Shown: positions 27,442-36,386 of the stretch, piece after piece
How positions within the stretch are numbered: the first letter of the stretch is position 1
How the letters are laid out: each line of letters opens with the position of its first letter
NCBI RefSeq assembly: GCF_003326675.1
Contig: NZ_JPWF01000015.1
Location: forward strand, 1-64,000
Origin: Thalassospira profundimaris
Lineage (GTDB): Bacteria; Pseudomonadota; Alphaproteobacteria; Rhodospirillales; Thalassospiraceae
Length of the DNA stretch: 64,000 nucleotides
Direction of reading: 5' to 3'
Made by a program: the position numbers and the translations under genes
The notes under the pieces: generated by a model
Told to the model about the DNA's origin: nothing
The model's input: only the letters and a program-made list of their open reading frames with translations
Databases searched by the model: none

Positions 27442-28494
27442 CTATGCGTTTTTTGGTGGTGCCTCAACAGAATCGCGTTCAACCATCTGGCATTCGACTT
27501 TGATCTGGTTCGGGGTCGCAAGCAGGCCGCCGATACTGTCGATCAACATCTCTGCCCCTATTTCCCCCATTTCATATTGCGGGAGAACCAGGGTCGTCAG
27601 GGCAGGGTGCGTGTGCTGGGCAATTTCGCGATCGTCAAAGCCGATCACGGCGACATCGTCCGGGATGCTTTTCCCCAGTTCGCGCAGGGCGTCATAACAG
27701 CCAAGTGCCATCAAATCATTGGCGCAGAAAATTGCGTCTGGCGGATTGTCGAGGGCCATTAGCTCATGAGTCATGGAATAACCGGTTGATGGTTCCCAGT
27801 TTCCTGATCGCACAAGGGTCGGGTCAAAGGGAATATCGTTACTTGTAAGTGCTTGCCGGTAACCTTTGAGGCGATCACGCGATGCGTCGACACCTTTTTG
27901 GCCGTTGATGATGGCAATGCGTTTGCGGCCGGCATGTATCAATCGTTCTGCCGCAGCCCGCCCCCCCAGAAGGTCGCCGGGCAGGACAGACGGAAGGGTG
28001 CGGGTACTGTCATAGCAATTGACCAGAACAGTGGGATTCTTCGAAAATTCCACCGGCAACTCAACCAGACGGGTCAGAATCGTACCATAGATAAATCCGA
28101 TAACATTCGAGTCCGCCATCTGGTTGACGATACTTGCCTCGATCAATGCGTTCCCGTGGCTGACTGCAAGGCAAACATTGATTCCGTACTCAAGAGCCTT
28201 GTTATGGGCGCCTTCAAAGGCAAGTGCCATCCACGGGTCGGTGCTGATTTCGTCTGCTATGAATATGATTGTCGAACGCGCTTTGTTGCTGGGCGGTACC
28301 TGGCTGTCCCGACGCACGAGCTGATAGCCAAGTTTGCTGGCCGAATCGATGACACGCTGCCGCGTCGCTTCGGTCAATTTGGCAGGGCTGCCATTCAGCA
28401 CCAGCGATACCGTAGCCTGGGATACGCCGGCCATCGAGGCAACATCCATCATCGTGGGCCGGTTTTTGCCACCGTAATGTTTCTTTTGCGACAT
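27442..28494 (-). CDS. LacI-family transcriptional regulator
   Basis: A 350-residue repressor. The helix-turn-helix is at residues 15-40 (MMDVASMAGVSQATVSLVLNG), followed by the LacI hinge and a sugar-binding domain with FCANDLMALGCYDALRELG. It is the intact relative of the remnant at 6110-6660. Placed downstream of the lactonase on the opposite strand, and divergent from the epimerase gene at 28794, it could control cluster B, cluster C or both. The AT-rich repeats at 28750 and 31941 are possible targets, though they lack the usual central CG of LacI sites. Confidence 0.9.
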   Translation of the reverse strand: MSQKKHYGGKNRPTMMDVASMAGVSQATVSLVLNGSPAKLTEATRQRVIDSASKLGYQLVRRDSQVPPSNKARSTIIFIADEISTDPWMALAFEGAHNKALEYGINVCLAVSHGNALIEASIVNQMADSNVIGFIYGTILTRLVELPVEFSKNPTVLVNCYDSTRTLPSVLPGDLLGGRAAAERLIHAGRKRIAIINGQKGVDASRDRLKGYRQALTSNDIPFDPTLVRSGNWEPSTGYSMTHELMALDNPPDAIFCANDLMALGCYDALRELGKSIPDDVAVIGFDDREIAQHTHPALTTLVLPQYEMGEIGAEMLIDSIGGLLATPNQIKVECQMVERDSVEAPPKNA

Positions 28495-28749
28495 GAATTC
28501 GATCTGCCTTTGGTCTTTGGCCCAAACAATCTTTGGCGACGGTTGAGTCAGATGACCCGAAAACTGCGGTTCAAAGTGCTGTTAATTCTGCGAGTTGAAT
28601 GGTTCGGCACATGCATGCCGCACCAATTCGATATTGGTAATACCTTTTCAGCTTCTTCAAAACAACCCGTCTAGGCGCGGCGGCGGAAGAATTATTAATG
28701 ATCGAAACGCGACATTGATTCGATCACCATGCTGAAGGTCTCTTGACTA

Positions 28750-28775
28750 AATATTATTAATTAATATTATTAATT
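28750..28775. promoter_or_regulatory. Tandem AT-rich repeat before the epimerase gene, probable operator
   Basis: Two perfect direct copies of AATATTATTAATT lie side by side, 18 bases upstream of the epimerase start codon. A copy differing at one base sits at 31954-31966 before the second binding-protein gene of the same cluster. The shared unit suggests one regulator for both transcription units. Confidence 0.5.
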
Positions 28776-28793
28776 CAATAGGGAGGGGGATTA

Positions 28794-29774
28794 ATGAAGA
28801 TTTTAGTCACCGGTGCGACGGGAAAGGTCGGTAGGGCTTTTCTAACAGCATTTCTTGATGACGACCGCTATGCGTCTGCGAAGGTTGTGGCGCTTTGCCA
28901 TAATCGTGGACTCGATGCGGGGGATAGAGTTGAAGTTGTCTCCGGCTCGCTTTCTGATCCGCAAGCTGTTGCGCACGCGATGGACGGCGTGACGCACGTT
29001 CTTCATATGGCGGCCGTGAAAGAAAGCCCGGATCTGGTTATTGATGTCGCAATCAAGGGCATGTTTTTACTGCTTGAGGCGGCGCGTCAGTCGTCAACCC
29101 TGAAGCAGTTCGTTCTGATCAGCGGGGATTGTACGGTCGGGCATATCTTCAAAGAATATTCCGCGCCGATTAATGAAGTCTCGCCGCGGAAGGCCTATAG
29201 CGGTTGTTACGCGCTGACCAAAGTGCTCGAGGAAGTCATGATCGAGCAATATCAAATTCAGTACGGCCTGAACGGTACAGTGCTGCGTGCGCCCTGGATC
29301 ATGGAAAAAGATGATTTCAAATATGCCCTGTCATTTGGCGAGGAGCAATTTGGCGGGCCTGCCTGGAGCGACTTGATAGGTGCAGACAAGGCGATGCGCC
29401 TTGCCAGGGGGGATTTTGTCCCGCTCATGCGTGACAGAACGGGCGCATCTCTTAAGCGTAACTTTGTGCATGTGGATGATCTGGTTATGGCGCTTATGGC
29501 CGTTTTGGATCATGCCGGTGCAATGCAGGAACTTTTCAACATCGCGATGGACGAGCCGGTCGATTACGCGCAGGTCGCCGAATATCTTGCGCGAACGCGT
29601 GACATGGAAGCTGTCGAAATACCTACGCCGTTTCATAGCAACTGGCTTGATAACACAAAGGCGCGGCACGCCTTAGGTTGGCGGCCGCAAGTAGATTTCG
29701 AGGAGATGATCGAGCGGGCCTGGGCATATGAAAGAAGCCCGAGCGATCCTCGGAAAATCTGGTATCCGGGGTAA
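28794..29774 (+). CDS. NAD-dependent epimerase/dehydratase (extended SDR)
   Basis: A 326-residue protein with the N-terminal nucleotide motif TGATGKVG (residues 6-13), an active-site YALTK (Tyr-x-x-x-Lys) and a VHVDDLVMAL segment typical of sugar-nucleotide or sugar-acid epimerases. Strong ribosome site AGGGAGGGGG. It starts cluster C and stands before a substrate-binding protein, so it probably acts on the imported sugar or its derivative. The exact reaction cannot be told; sugar acid dehydrogenase is an alternative. Confidence 0.82.
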   Translation: MKILVTGATGKVGRAFLTAFLDDDRYASAKVVALCHNRGLDAGDRVEVVSGSLSDPQAVAHAMDGVTHVLHMAAVKESPDLVIDVAIKGMFLLLEAARQSSTLKQFVLISGDCTVGHIFKEYSAPINEVSPRKAYSGCYALTKVLEEVMIEQYQIQYGLNGTVLRAPWIMEKDDFKYALSFGEEQFGGPAWSDLIGADKAMRLARGDFVPLMRDRTGASLKRNFVHVDDLVMALMAVLDHAGAMQELFNIAMDEPVDYAQVAEYLARTRDMEAVEIPTPFHSNWLDNTKARHALGWRPQVDFEEMIERAWAYERSPSDPRKIWYPG

Positions 29775-29810
29775 TCAATTCCGGGCCAGACCAACTAGGG
29801 AGAGCTAAAC

Positions 29811-30806
29811 GTGAAACATAAAATGTTACTAACTCTCACATCTGCGCTCATTCTTGCGACAGGTGTTAGCACTGCAAATGCCGATGGGAAAAAGACATTG
29901 GCTATTGTGGTGAAAGGCTTGGATAACCCGTTCTTCGAGCAAATCAACCTGGGTTGTCAGAAGTGGATGTCGGAGAACATGGACTCTGAATACGAGTGTT
30001 TGTACACCGGGCCCGCATCCAGTGCTGATGAGGCTGGCGAGGTTCAGATCGTCGATGATCTGTTGACCCGCGGTGTTGCCGCAATCGCAATTTCGCCGTC
30101 AAATGCGCCGGCGATGGCAAACCGAATTCGTCAGATCAACCCGAATGTGCCAGTGATGACGATTGATGCCGATTTCCTTGAAAAAGATCGCGACTTGCGT
30201 GCGACCTATCTGGGGACTGACAACTATCTGATGGGTGTCAAAATGGCCGAAGAAGCCATGATGCTTAAACCGGATGGGGGATCGGTATGTTTGCAGTTGG
30301 GGAACGTTGCGGCGGACAATATCAACGCGCGTGCTTCTGGCTTCCGCGACACGATTTCAGGGACTAAGGGCACGGAGCGCCTTGCGAACAGCAATGGCTG
30401 GACGGAAATTGAAGGGTGTCCGGTCTTTACCAATGACCAGGTCGATCTTGCTAACCAGCAGATGGCCGACACCTTCACGGCAAATCCCGATCTTGATGCC
30501 TTTATTCTGATTGGCGGCTGGGCACAGTTTGCGCCGCAAGCCTATGCCCAGGTTACCGATCAGGTCATGGATCGGCTGAAATCCAAGGAACTGATCCTGG
30601 TTGCGGGCGATACGCTTCCTCCGCAAACCCAGGCATTCCGCGACGGGCGCAGTCATGCGCAGGTCGGTCAGCGTCCGTTTGAGATGGGGTATCGGGCACC
30701 TGACGTGATGATCGAACTGATCAATGGCAAAAAGGTAGATGATCCACTCTATACGGGACTGGATGTTTGCAATCAGTCGGATCCGGGCTTTTGCGCGGAT
30801 AACTAA
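29811..30806 (+). CDS. Sugar ABC transporter, periplasmic substrate-binding protein
   Basis: A 331-residue protein starting at GTG behind AGGGAGAG, with a signal peptide (cleavage near ANA). Type 1 sugar-binding fold: LAIVVKGLDNPFFEQINLGC, VAAIAISPSNAPAM, VPVMTIDADF. It has four or more Cys in the mature part (for example EYECLYTG and DVCNQSDPGFC), which could form disulfides. It lies in cluster C between the epimerase and a Gfo/Idh oxidoreductase, without an adjacent ATPase, so it may share the transporter encoded at 33077-37408. Confidence 0.86.
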   Translation: MKHKMLLTLTSALILATGVSTANADGKKTLAIVVKGLDNPFFEQINLGCQKWMSENMDSEYECLYTGPASSADEAGEVQIVDDLLTRGVAAIAISPSNAPAMANRIRQINPNVPVMTIDADFLEKDRDLRATYLGTDNYLMGVKMAEEAMMLKPDGGSVCLQLGNVAADNINARASGFRDTISGTKGTERLANSNGWTEIEGCPVFTNDQVDLANQQMADTFTANPDLDAFILIGGWAQFAPQAYAQVTDQVMDRLKSKELILVAGDTLPPQTQAFRDGRSHAQVGQRPFEMGYRAPDVMIELINGKKVDDPLYTGLDVCNQSDPGFCADN

Positions 30807-30827
30807 TACCAATCCTTGATGAACTGG

Positions 30828-30852
30828 GCCGGATTTGTTGATCGGATCCGGC
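30828..30852 (+). promoter_or_regulatory. Hairpin after a binding-protein gene
   Basis: GCCGGAT (30828-30834) and ATCCGGC (30846-30852) form a stem, followed by TCGATTTTTA. It lies 21 bases after the binding-protein stop and before the oxidoreductase. It could be a weak terminator or a message-stabilising hairpin. Confidence 0.5.
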
Positions 30853-30890
30853 TCGATTTTTATCCGGACTTACACAGGGCCGAAGACAAC

Positions 30891-31895
30891 GTGACAAAAA
30901 CAAAAATCAACTGGGGCATTCTTTCGACGGCCAATATCGGCGTGGAGAAAGTTATTCCGGCAATCAAAAAATCACCCTCGTCGAATGTGCTGGGGATTGC
31001 ATCGCGCAATGCGGGGCGATCGGCGAGGGTGGCCAATGACCTTGGAATTCAGAAGTCTTATGCGTCTTACGAGGCGTTGATTGCTGATCCGGAAATTGAT
31101 GCGATTTACAACCCGTTGCCAAACCATATGCATGTCGACTGGACGCTGGCTGCAGCACAGGCGGGTAAGCATGTGCTGTGTGAAAAGCCCATCGGACTAA
31201 ATGCACGCGATGCAGAACGGCTACGCGCGTGTCCGAAAAATGTGCTGGTCGCAGAGGCCTTTATGGTGCGCTACCACCCGCAATGGATACGTGTGCGCGA
31301 GATGGTCAGAAGCGGCGAGCTTGGTGAGGTCAGGGCGATCCAGGCGGCATTCAGTTACTTTAACGATGATGCTCAGGATATCCGCAACAGGCCAGAGGCC
31401 GGCGGCGGTGCCGTCATGGATATCGGTTGCTATCCGATCACGGCGGGCCGTTTTTTGTTCGAAGACGAGCCGGTGCGCGTCATGGCCCTGATCGATCGAG
31501 ATCCCGTATTCAAAACCGATCGGATGGCGAGTGTGGTTGCGGACTTCGGCGGCGGTCGGCAATTGTCATTCATGGTTTCGACGCAACTGTGCCCGTATCA
31601 GACCTTGAATGTGTTTGGCACGAAGGCGCGGGCCGAAATCATGATCCCCTACAATGCGCCGGCAGATAAAGAAACCGCCCTGATTATCGATGCGGGCGAG
31701 AGCCTGGATGGCAGTCTGGCTGGCTGCGAGATCGTGCCTGCGTGTGATCAGTATACCGAACAGGCGGAAATGTTTGCGCAGGCCATTCTGACAGGAAGAG
31801 GTTTGCCATACGGCATCGAGGATTCGATTGCCTCCATGCGTGTTCTTGACGCGGTTTTTGCGAGCGAAGAGCAAAAAACGTGGGCCAATCTGTGA
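30891..31895 (+). CDS. Gfo/Idh/MocA family oxidoreductase
   Basis: A 334-residue NAD(P)-dependent dehydrogenase. It has the N-terminal Rossmann segment WGILSTANIG, the family catalytic motif CEKPIGLNA and AEAFMVRYHP. I set the start at GTG 30891, which puts the Rossmann strand near the N-terminus; a longer frame from TTG 30816 would overlap the upstream hairpin. Members oxidise sugars, inositols or sugar acids. With the epimerase and the SMP-30 lactonases nearby, a sugar to lactone to acid route is plausible. Confidence 0.86.
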   Translation: MTKTKINWGILSTANIGVEKVIPAIKKSPSSNVLGIASRNAGRSARVANDLGIQKSYASYEALIADPEIDAIYNPLPNHMHVDWTLAAAQAGKHVLCEKPIGLNARDAERLRACPKNVLVAEAFMVRYHPQWIRVREMVRSGELGEVRAIQAAFSYFNDDAQDIRNRPEAGGGAVMDIGCYPITAGRFLFEDEPVRVMALIDRDPVFKTDRMASVVADFGGGRQLSFMVSTQLCPYQTLNVFGTKARAEIMIPYNAPADKETALIIDAGESLDGSLAGCEIVPACDQYTEQAEMFAQAILTGRGLPYGIEDSIASMRVLDAVFASEEQKTWANL

Positions 31896-31940
31896 TTAAA
31901 ACCATCAACTTACGCAACCGGGGGTGAAAAACGCTTGATC

Positions 31941-31969
31941 CATAATTATTAATGATATTATTAATTATG
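31941..31969. promoter_or_regulatory. AT-rich near-palindrome before the second binding-protein gene
   Basis: Outer arms CATAATTA and TAATTATG enclose GATATTATTAATT (31954-31966), which matches the tandem unit at 28750-28775 in 12 of 13 bases. It ends 60 bases upstream of the start codon at 32030. Probable operator or promoter element shared in cluster C. Confidence 0.5.
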
Positions 31970-32029
31970 AGCCGCACAGATAATTTATAAATACAGTCGT
32001 GCGGATTGTTAATCGGGAGGATTAAACGC

Positions 32030-32977
32030 ATGAAATTTGCAACAACATTCGCAACCCTCGGTCTGTCAATGGTTCTGGCTGGCGGGGCGTTCGCACAAGA
32101 AAAGCAGCAGCTTGCATTCGTGGTGAATGCTGCTTCGGACTTTTGGAAACTGGCAGAAGCAGGGGTCGAGGCCGCACAGGCAGAACTCCCCGAATATGAG
32201 CTGCAGTTCCGGTATCCTGCACAGGGAACGGCAGCACTTCAGAATGCGCTGATGGATGATTTGGTTGCCGGGGGGACTGATGCGATCATGATTTCGTCTG
32301 CCGATCCAAAGAACTCTATTGATGCGTTCAATCGCATTGCGGCCCAGGTGCCGCTCTTTACCACCGACAGTGATGCCCCGCAAAGTGATCGCATCGCCTA
32401 TCTTGGATCATCCAACACTGCCGCTGGCGTGCAGGCTGGTGAAATTGCCGTGAAAGCACTACCAAACGGTGGGAAATGCATGGGCTTTGTCGGGTTCCTT
32501 GGCGCCGACAACGCGATTGAGCGTATCGCCGGTTTCCGTCAGGCGGTTGAAGGCAGCGGTATCGAGCTTGTCGATGTGCGTGGTGATGATGTTGATTTTG
32601 CGCGTGCGCGATCAAACGTCGATGACGTGCTTGCGGCAAATCCCGACATTGATTGCATGGTCGGGTTCTATTCCTACAACCCGCCGAAAATTTACGAAGC
32701 ATTGCAGGCTGCTGGCAAATTGGGGCAGGTGACCGTTATTGCCTTTGATGAAGACCCTGTAACGCTTGGCGCGGTTCGTGAGGGCAGCTTTGCTGGCACT
32801 GTTGTTCAGGACCCGTACCAGTGGGGGTATCAGGGCATGCACCTGATGGCGGATTATCTTGAGGGCGATATGTCGAAGGTGCCCGCAGATGGCTTGATCA
32901 TCGTGCCGACCCAGGTGATCGACAAATCCAATGTCGATGAGTTCGAGGCTGTCGTTAAGGAAAGAATAGGCGGGTAA
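32030..32977 (+). CDS. Sugar ABC transporter, periplasmic substrate-binding protein
   Basis: A 315-residue protein, start MKFATTFATLGLSMVLAGGA behind a GGGAGGA site, signal cleavage after AFA. It has a type 1 sugar-binding fold with LAFVVNAASDFWKLAEAGVE, TDAIMISSADPKNS and IGFDEDP-like VIAFDEDPVT. It heads the unit ATPase-permease-ATPase-permease. It differs clearly from the receptor at 29811, so cluster C may import two substrates. Confidence 0.88.
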   Translation: MKFATTFATLGLSMVLAGGAFAQEKQQLAFVVNAASDFWKLAEAGVEAAQAELPEYELQFRYPAQGTAALQNALMDDLVAGGTDAIMISSADPKNSIDAFNRIAAQVPLFTTDSDAPQSDRIAYLGSSNTAAGVQAGEIAVKALPNGGKCMGFVGFLGADNAIERIAGFRQAVEGSGIELVDVRGDDVDFARARSNVDDVLAANPDIDCMVGFYSYNPPKIYEALQAAGKLGQVTVIAFDEDPVTLGAVREGSFAGTVVQDPYQWGYQGMHLMADYLEGDMSKVPADGLIIVPTQVIDKSNVDEFEAVVKERIGG

Positions 32978-32996
32978 TTTTCTTCCCCCTGCCTAG

Positions 32997-33033
32997 CGAG
33001 CGGGCGTGTGAAATCTGCGAGTGCGCCTGCTCG
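32997..33033 (+). promoter_or_regulatory. Hairpin after the second cluster C binding-protein gene
   Basis: CGAGCGGGCG (32997-33006) pairs with CGCCTGCTCG (33024-33033), with one G-T wobble and a 17-base loop. It starts 20 bases after the stop. Position is the same as in the other binding-protein genes here. Confidence 0.5.
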
Positions 33034-33076
33034 CACCTTTCCAACGATGTCGAATGGACATTGGGGAGCCGAATAT

Positions 33077-34594
33077 ATGAGTGCAGTGCATGGGCTTGAT
33101 CTGCGACTTGAAGGTGTCACCAAGGTTTATCCCGGTGTGGTGGCCCTTAATGATGTTTCATTGCAGATCAAAGCTGGCGAAGTTGTTGGACTTCTTGGTG
33201 AAAACGGGGCTGGTAAATCAACCCTTATGAAGATTCTCGGTGGGCTGATTGCGCCGACATCCGGGAAAATTATTCTTGATGGTCAAGAGTATGATGCGTT
33301 TGACGTCAAACAGTCCCAGCAAGCAGGGATCGCGTTTGTTCATCAGGAACTGAATGTTTTTGATAACATGGATGTGACGGCTAACATCTTTCTTGGCCGT
33401 GAGAAAGTTCGCGGGCCGTTCCGTCTGACCGATCATCGGGCAATGCAGGACTTGGCAAAGCCGCTGCTGGATCTTGTCGGTGCACGGTTCAAACCGGATA
33501 CGCCGGTTTCATCCTTGTCACTGGCAGAACGTCAGCTGCTTGAAATCGCAAAGGCGTTATCGATGAATGCAAGGCTTGTCATCATGGACGAGCCGACTTC
33601 CAGCCTTACGCTTTCCGAAACCAACATGTTGTTGAAGGTCATTGCCGATCTGAAAGCGCAAGGAATTGCGGTCGTTTATATTTCCCATCGGCTAAGCGAG
33701 GTTGAAGAATGCGTGGATCGTGCAGTCGTGCTGCGAGACGGGCATAAAGTTGGTGCCCTTGAACGCGATGAAGTTACGCACGACGCGATGATCCGCATGA
33801 TGATCGGGCGGGAGCTCAAGGCGCTTTATACGCCACCCGCGGTCGCTGCGACCCGACCTGTGCTTGAAGTCAAAGACCTTTCGACCAAAGGCAAACCGGA
33901 CCGTCCGGCCAGCTTCGAGTTGAAGGCTGGCGAAATTCTTGGTGTCGCCGGGCTCATCGGTGCCGGTCGGACGGAATTGGCGGAAGTGATCTTTGGCGTG
34001 GGGGAAAAGCTCGGCGGCAAGGTGCTGATTGACGGCCTTGAGGTGAAGGTAAATAGCCCTGCGGATGCAATCGCAGCCGGGCTCTATCTGGTGCCGGAAG
34101 ATCGCAAACGGGCCGGGCTGATTCTGGAGTTCCCGACTTTGGAAAACGTCACAATGGCCAACCTTCCAGCCTTCACTTCGCGCGGGCTGGTCTCGCGGGA
34201 GAGGCAGATCGAGGTCGCGGAAGCGCAACGGGTGGCCCTGTCAATCAAGACCCAGGATGTGCGCCGTGCAGCCAACGAGATGTCTGGTGGAAACCAGCAA
34301 AAAGTCGTTCTGGCGAAATGGTTGTCGATGAATCCGAAGGTCATCATTTTCGATGAACCCACGCGCGGCATTGATGTGGGGGCGAAAGCCGAGATTTATG
34401 GATTAATGCGATCGCTGGCGGATCGCGGAGTTGGGGTGATGATGATATCGAGCGACATGGAAGAGGTGATCGGAGTGTCTGACCGCATTGTCGTCATGAA
34501 AGACGGCGTGATCACAGGGGAATTGCCCAGATTGAAATTTTCCGAAAGCAACGTGCTCAATCTTGCCGTTGGCAAAGTGCTGGAAGAGGCCTGA
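33077..34594 (+). CDS. Sugar ABC transporter ATPase, tandem-domain
   Basis: A 505-residue two-domain ATPase. Domain 1: GENGAGKST, FVHQELNVFDNMDV, LSLAERQLLEIAKAL, VIMDEPTSSL. Domain 2: GLIGAGRTELAEVIFG, VPEDRKRAGL, MSGGNQQKV, IFDEPTRGIDVG. All motifs are canonical for the RbsA/XylG group. The start at 33077 has GGGGAG at good spacing; a longer frame from 33008 would begin in the upstream hairpin. It lies 3 bases before the permease. Confidence 0.9.
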   Translation: MSAVHGLDLRLEGVTKVYPGVVALNDVSLQIKAGEVVGLLGENGAGKSTLMKILGGLIAPTSGKIILDGQEYDAFDVKQSQQAGIAFVHQELNVFDNMDVTANIFLGREKVRGPFRLTDHRAMQDLAKPLLDLVGARFKPDTPVSSLSLAERQLLEIAKALSMNARLVIMDEPTSSLTLSETNMLLKVIADLKAQGIAVVYISHRLSEVEECVDRAVVLRDGHKVGALERDEVTHDAMIRMMIGRELKALYTPPAVAATRPVLEVKDLSTKGKPDRPASFELKAGEILGVAGLIGAGRTELAEVIFGVGEKLGGKVLIDGLEVKVNSPADAIAAGLYLVPEDRKRAGLILEFPTLENVTMANLPAFTSRGLVSRERQIEVAEAQRVALSIKTQDVRRAANEMSGGNQQKVVLAKWLSMNPKVIIFDEPTRGIDVGAKAEIYGLMRSLADRGVGVMMISSDMEEVIGVSDRIVVMKDGVITGELPRLKFSESNVLNLAVGKVLEEA

Positions 34595-34597
34595 ACA

Positions 34598-35581
34598 ATG
34601 CAAAAAAAAGATATCGGTCTTGGCGTGCTGATTATTGTGGTTGGTGCAATCGTTTACATGCAGAACCCGTTATTCCTGTCGCCGATCAACCTTGGAAATA
34701 CCGCGAACCTTATTGGTTTGTTTGGTCTTTTTGCGATCGGACAGGGCTTCGTCATTATGACCGGTGGTATTGATCTTTCGGTCGGTTCAGTGATTGCCCT
34801 TCTGGGGGTTTTGTTTGTCGATATGGTCGGGAAATTTGATGTCGCATGGCCAATAGCTGTTGCGATTACAATAGGTCTGGGCGTGCTGATCGGGTTGGCC
34901 CACGGGATTTTGATCACCCGATTTAGGTTGCAACCATTTGTTGTCACGCTATGTGGTCTTTTGATCTATCGCGGCATTGCCAGGGGGTACACAGCAGAGT
35001 CTACAGCCGGGTTCCCGTTCGGTTCGAGCTATCCCCAGTTGGAATGGTTGACAATTGGGCGGAGTTTTGGGGTTCCCCATTCCTTTATTGCCATGCTGAT
35101 TGTTGCGGCTGTGATGTGGGTTGTGCTGCACCATACCGTATTTGGGCGGCACCTGTGTGCGGTTGGGAAAAACGAAGAAGCAGCACGGTTCTCAGGGATA
35201 AATACCCGCTTCGTTACAATTGCCGCATATGTCATTTGCGCGGTTCTGGCCTCCATTGCGGCGATCTATTTCGCAATGTTCACAAAGTCCGTGCAACCGT
35301 CTTCGCATGGCAATTTCTATGAGCTTTATGCAATTGCTGCAGCGGTGCTTGGGGGATGTTCGCTTCGTGGCGGAGAAGGATCGGTCATTGGCATTGTTCT
35401 GGGTGCGGTATTGCTCCAGGAACTTCAAAACCTTGTCAATCTGCTCGGAATTCCGTCTTCGCTGAACTTCGCAGTGATGGGGGCGGTGATTTTGCTGGGT
35501 GTTCTGGCGGATCAGCAATTTGCAGCCTATCGCACCAGAAGAAATACCGAAAGGGCGCTGGGTTTGCTGCAAAAGCCATAA
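34598..35581 (+). CDS. Sugar ABC transporter permease (RbsC family)
   Basis: A 327-residue protein with the canonical TGGIDLSVGSVIAL motif, about ten membrane segments and AVLGGCSLRGGEGSVIG near the C-terminus. Close coupling to the tandem ATPase (3-base gap) suggests these two plus the receptor at 32030 form one transporter. Confidence 0.9.
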   Translation: MQKKDIGLGVLIIVVGAIVYMQNPLFLSPINLGNTANLIGLFGLFAIGQGFVIMTGGIDLSVGSVIALLGVLFVDMVGKFDVAWPIAVAITIGLGVLIGLAHGILITRFRLQPFVVTLCGLLIYRGIARGYTAESTAGFPFGSSYPQLEWLTIGRSFGVPHSFIAMLIVAAVMWVVLHHTVFGRHLCAVGKNEEAARFSGINTRFVTIAAYVICAVLASIAAIYFAMFTKSVQPSSHGNFYELYAIAAAVLGGCSLRGGEGSVIGIVLGAVLLQELQNLVNLLGIPSSLNFAVMGAVILLGVLADQQFAAYRTRRNTERALGLLQKP

Positions 35582-35645
35582 ACCACAAAAGAAAACCGTC
35601 TGCTTGTTACCACATTAGGTGGATCAGCAGATATGGGGGGTGTTC

Positions 35646-36386
35646 ATGAATGTGCTTGAACTTAAAAATATATCCAAACGTTATGGCGCCATACAGGCAC
35701 TTGATAGCGTGTCACTTGCCATTGCGCCGGGCGAAGTTGTCGGACTTATGGGCGATAACGGTGCGGGGAAATCCACCTTGGTCAAGGTGATTGCGGGCAA
35801 CTTTGCCCCGACGTCGGGCGATATCCTTATTTCCGATAAGAAAGTGGCGTTTAACAAACCGTTGGATGCACAGAAAGCCGGTATCGAGGTCGTTTATCAG
35901 GATCTGGCGATTTGCAACAATCTGAGTGCAGCATCGAACGTATTTTTGGGGCGTGAACCGACCCGCAGGATAGGGCCGATCAAGGTTGTTGATTATGCCT
36001 TCATGCGCAGCAAATCCGCCGAACTGTTTGCGCGCTTGAAATCGGAAACCCGTCCCCGTGATCTGGTGCACAAAATGTCCGGCGGGCAGCGTCAGGCCGT
36101 TGCAATCGCACGAACCCTTTTGAGCGATGCCAAGATCGTCTTGATGGACGAGCCAACGGCTGCGATCTCCGTTCGGCAGGTGGCGGAAGTCCTCAATCTT
36201 ATCCGGCAGCTTAGTGATCACGGTATCGCCGTCGTTCTGATCAGCCACCGAATGCCCGATGTCTTTGAGGTCGCAGACAAGGTTGTTGTCCTAAGGCGCG
36301 GCGAACTTGTTGCAGACAAAAAAGCATCGCAGTCTTCGCCAGAAGAAATTACGGGCCTGATTACTGGCGCGATTGAGCACGCATGA
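35646..36386 (+). CDS. Sugar ABC transporter ATPase, single-domain (FrcA-like)
   Basis: A 247-residue protein with one nucleotide-binding domain: GDNGAGKST, YQDLAICNNLS, signature MSGGQRQAVAIART, LMDEPTAAIS, H-loop LISHRMPDV. A single domain is the pattern of fructose-type (FrcA) systems, unlike the tandem ATPases elsewhere in the window. Start at MNVLELKNISKRYG. It overlaps the next permease by 4 bases. It likely forms a second transporter with that permease, perhaps served by the receptor at 29811. Confidence 0.88.
   Translation: MNVLELKNISKRYGAIQALDSVSLAIAPGEVVGLMGDNGAGKSTLVKVIAGNFAPTSGDILISDKKVAFNKPLDAQKAGIEVVYQDLAICNNLSAASNVFLGREPTRRIGPIKVVDYAFMRSKSAELFARLKSETRPRDLVHKMSGGQRQAVAIARTLLSDAKIVLMDEPTAAISVRQVAEVLNLIRQLSDHGIAVVLISHRMPDVFEVADKVVVLRRGELVADKKASQSSPEEITGLITGAIEHA

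Noticed and set aside
27853-28674. Plus-strand open frame opposite the LacI gene
   Set aside because: Antisense to an intact LacI repressor with clear motifs; no ribosome site and no recognisable domain.
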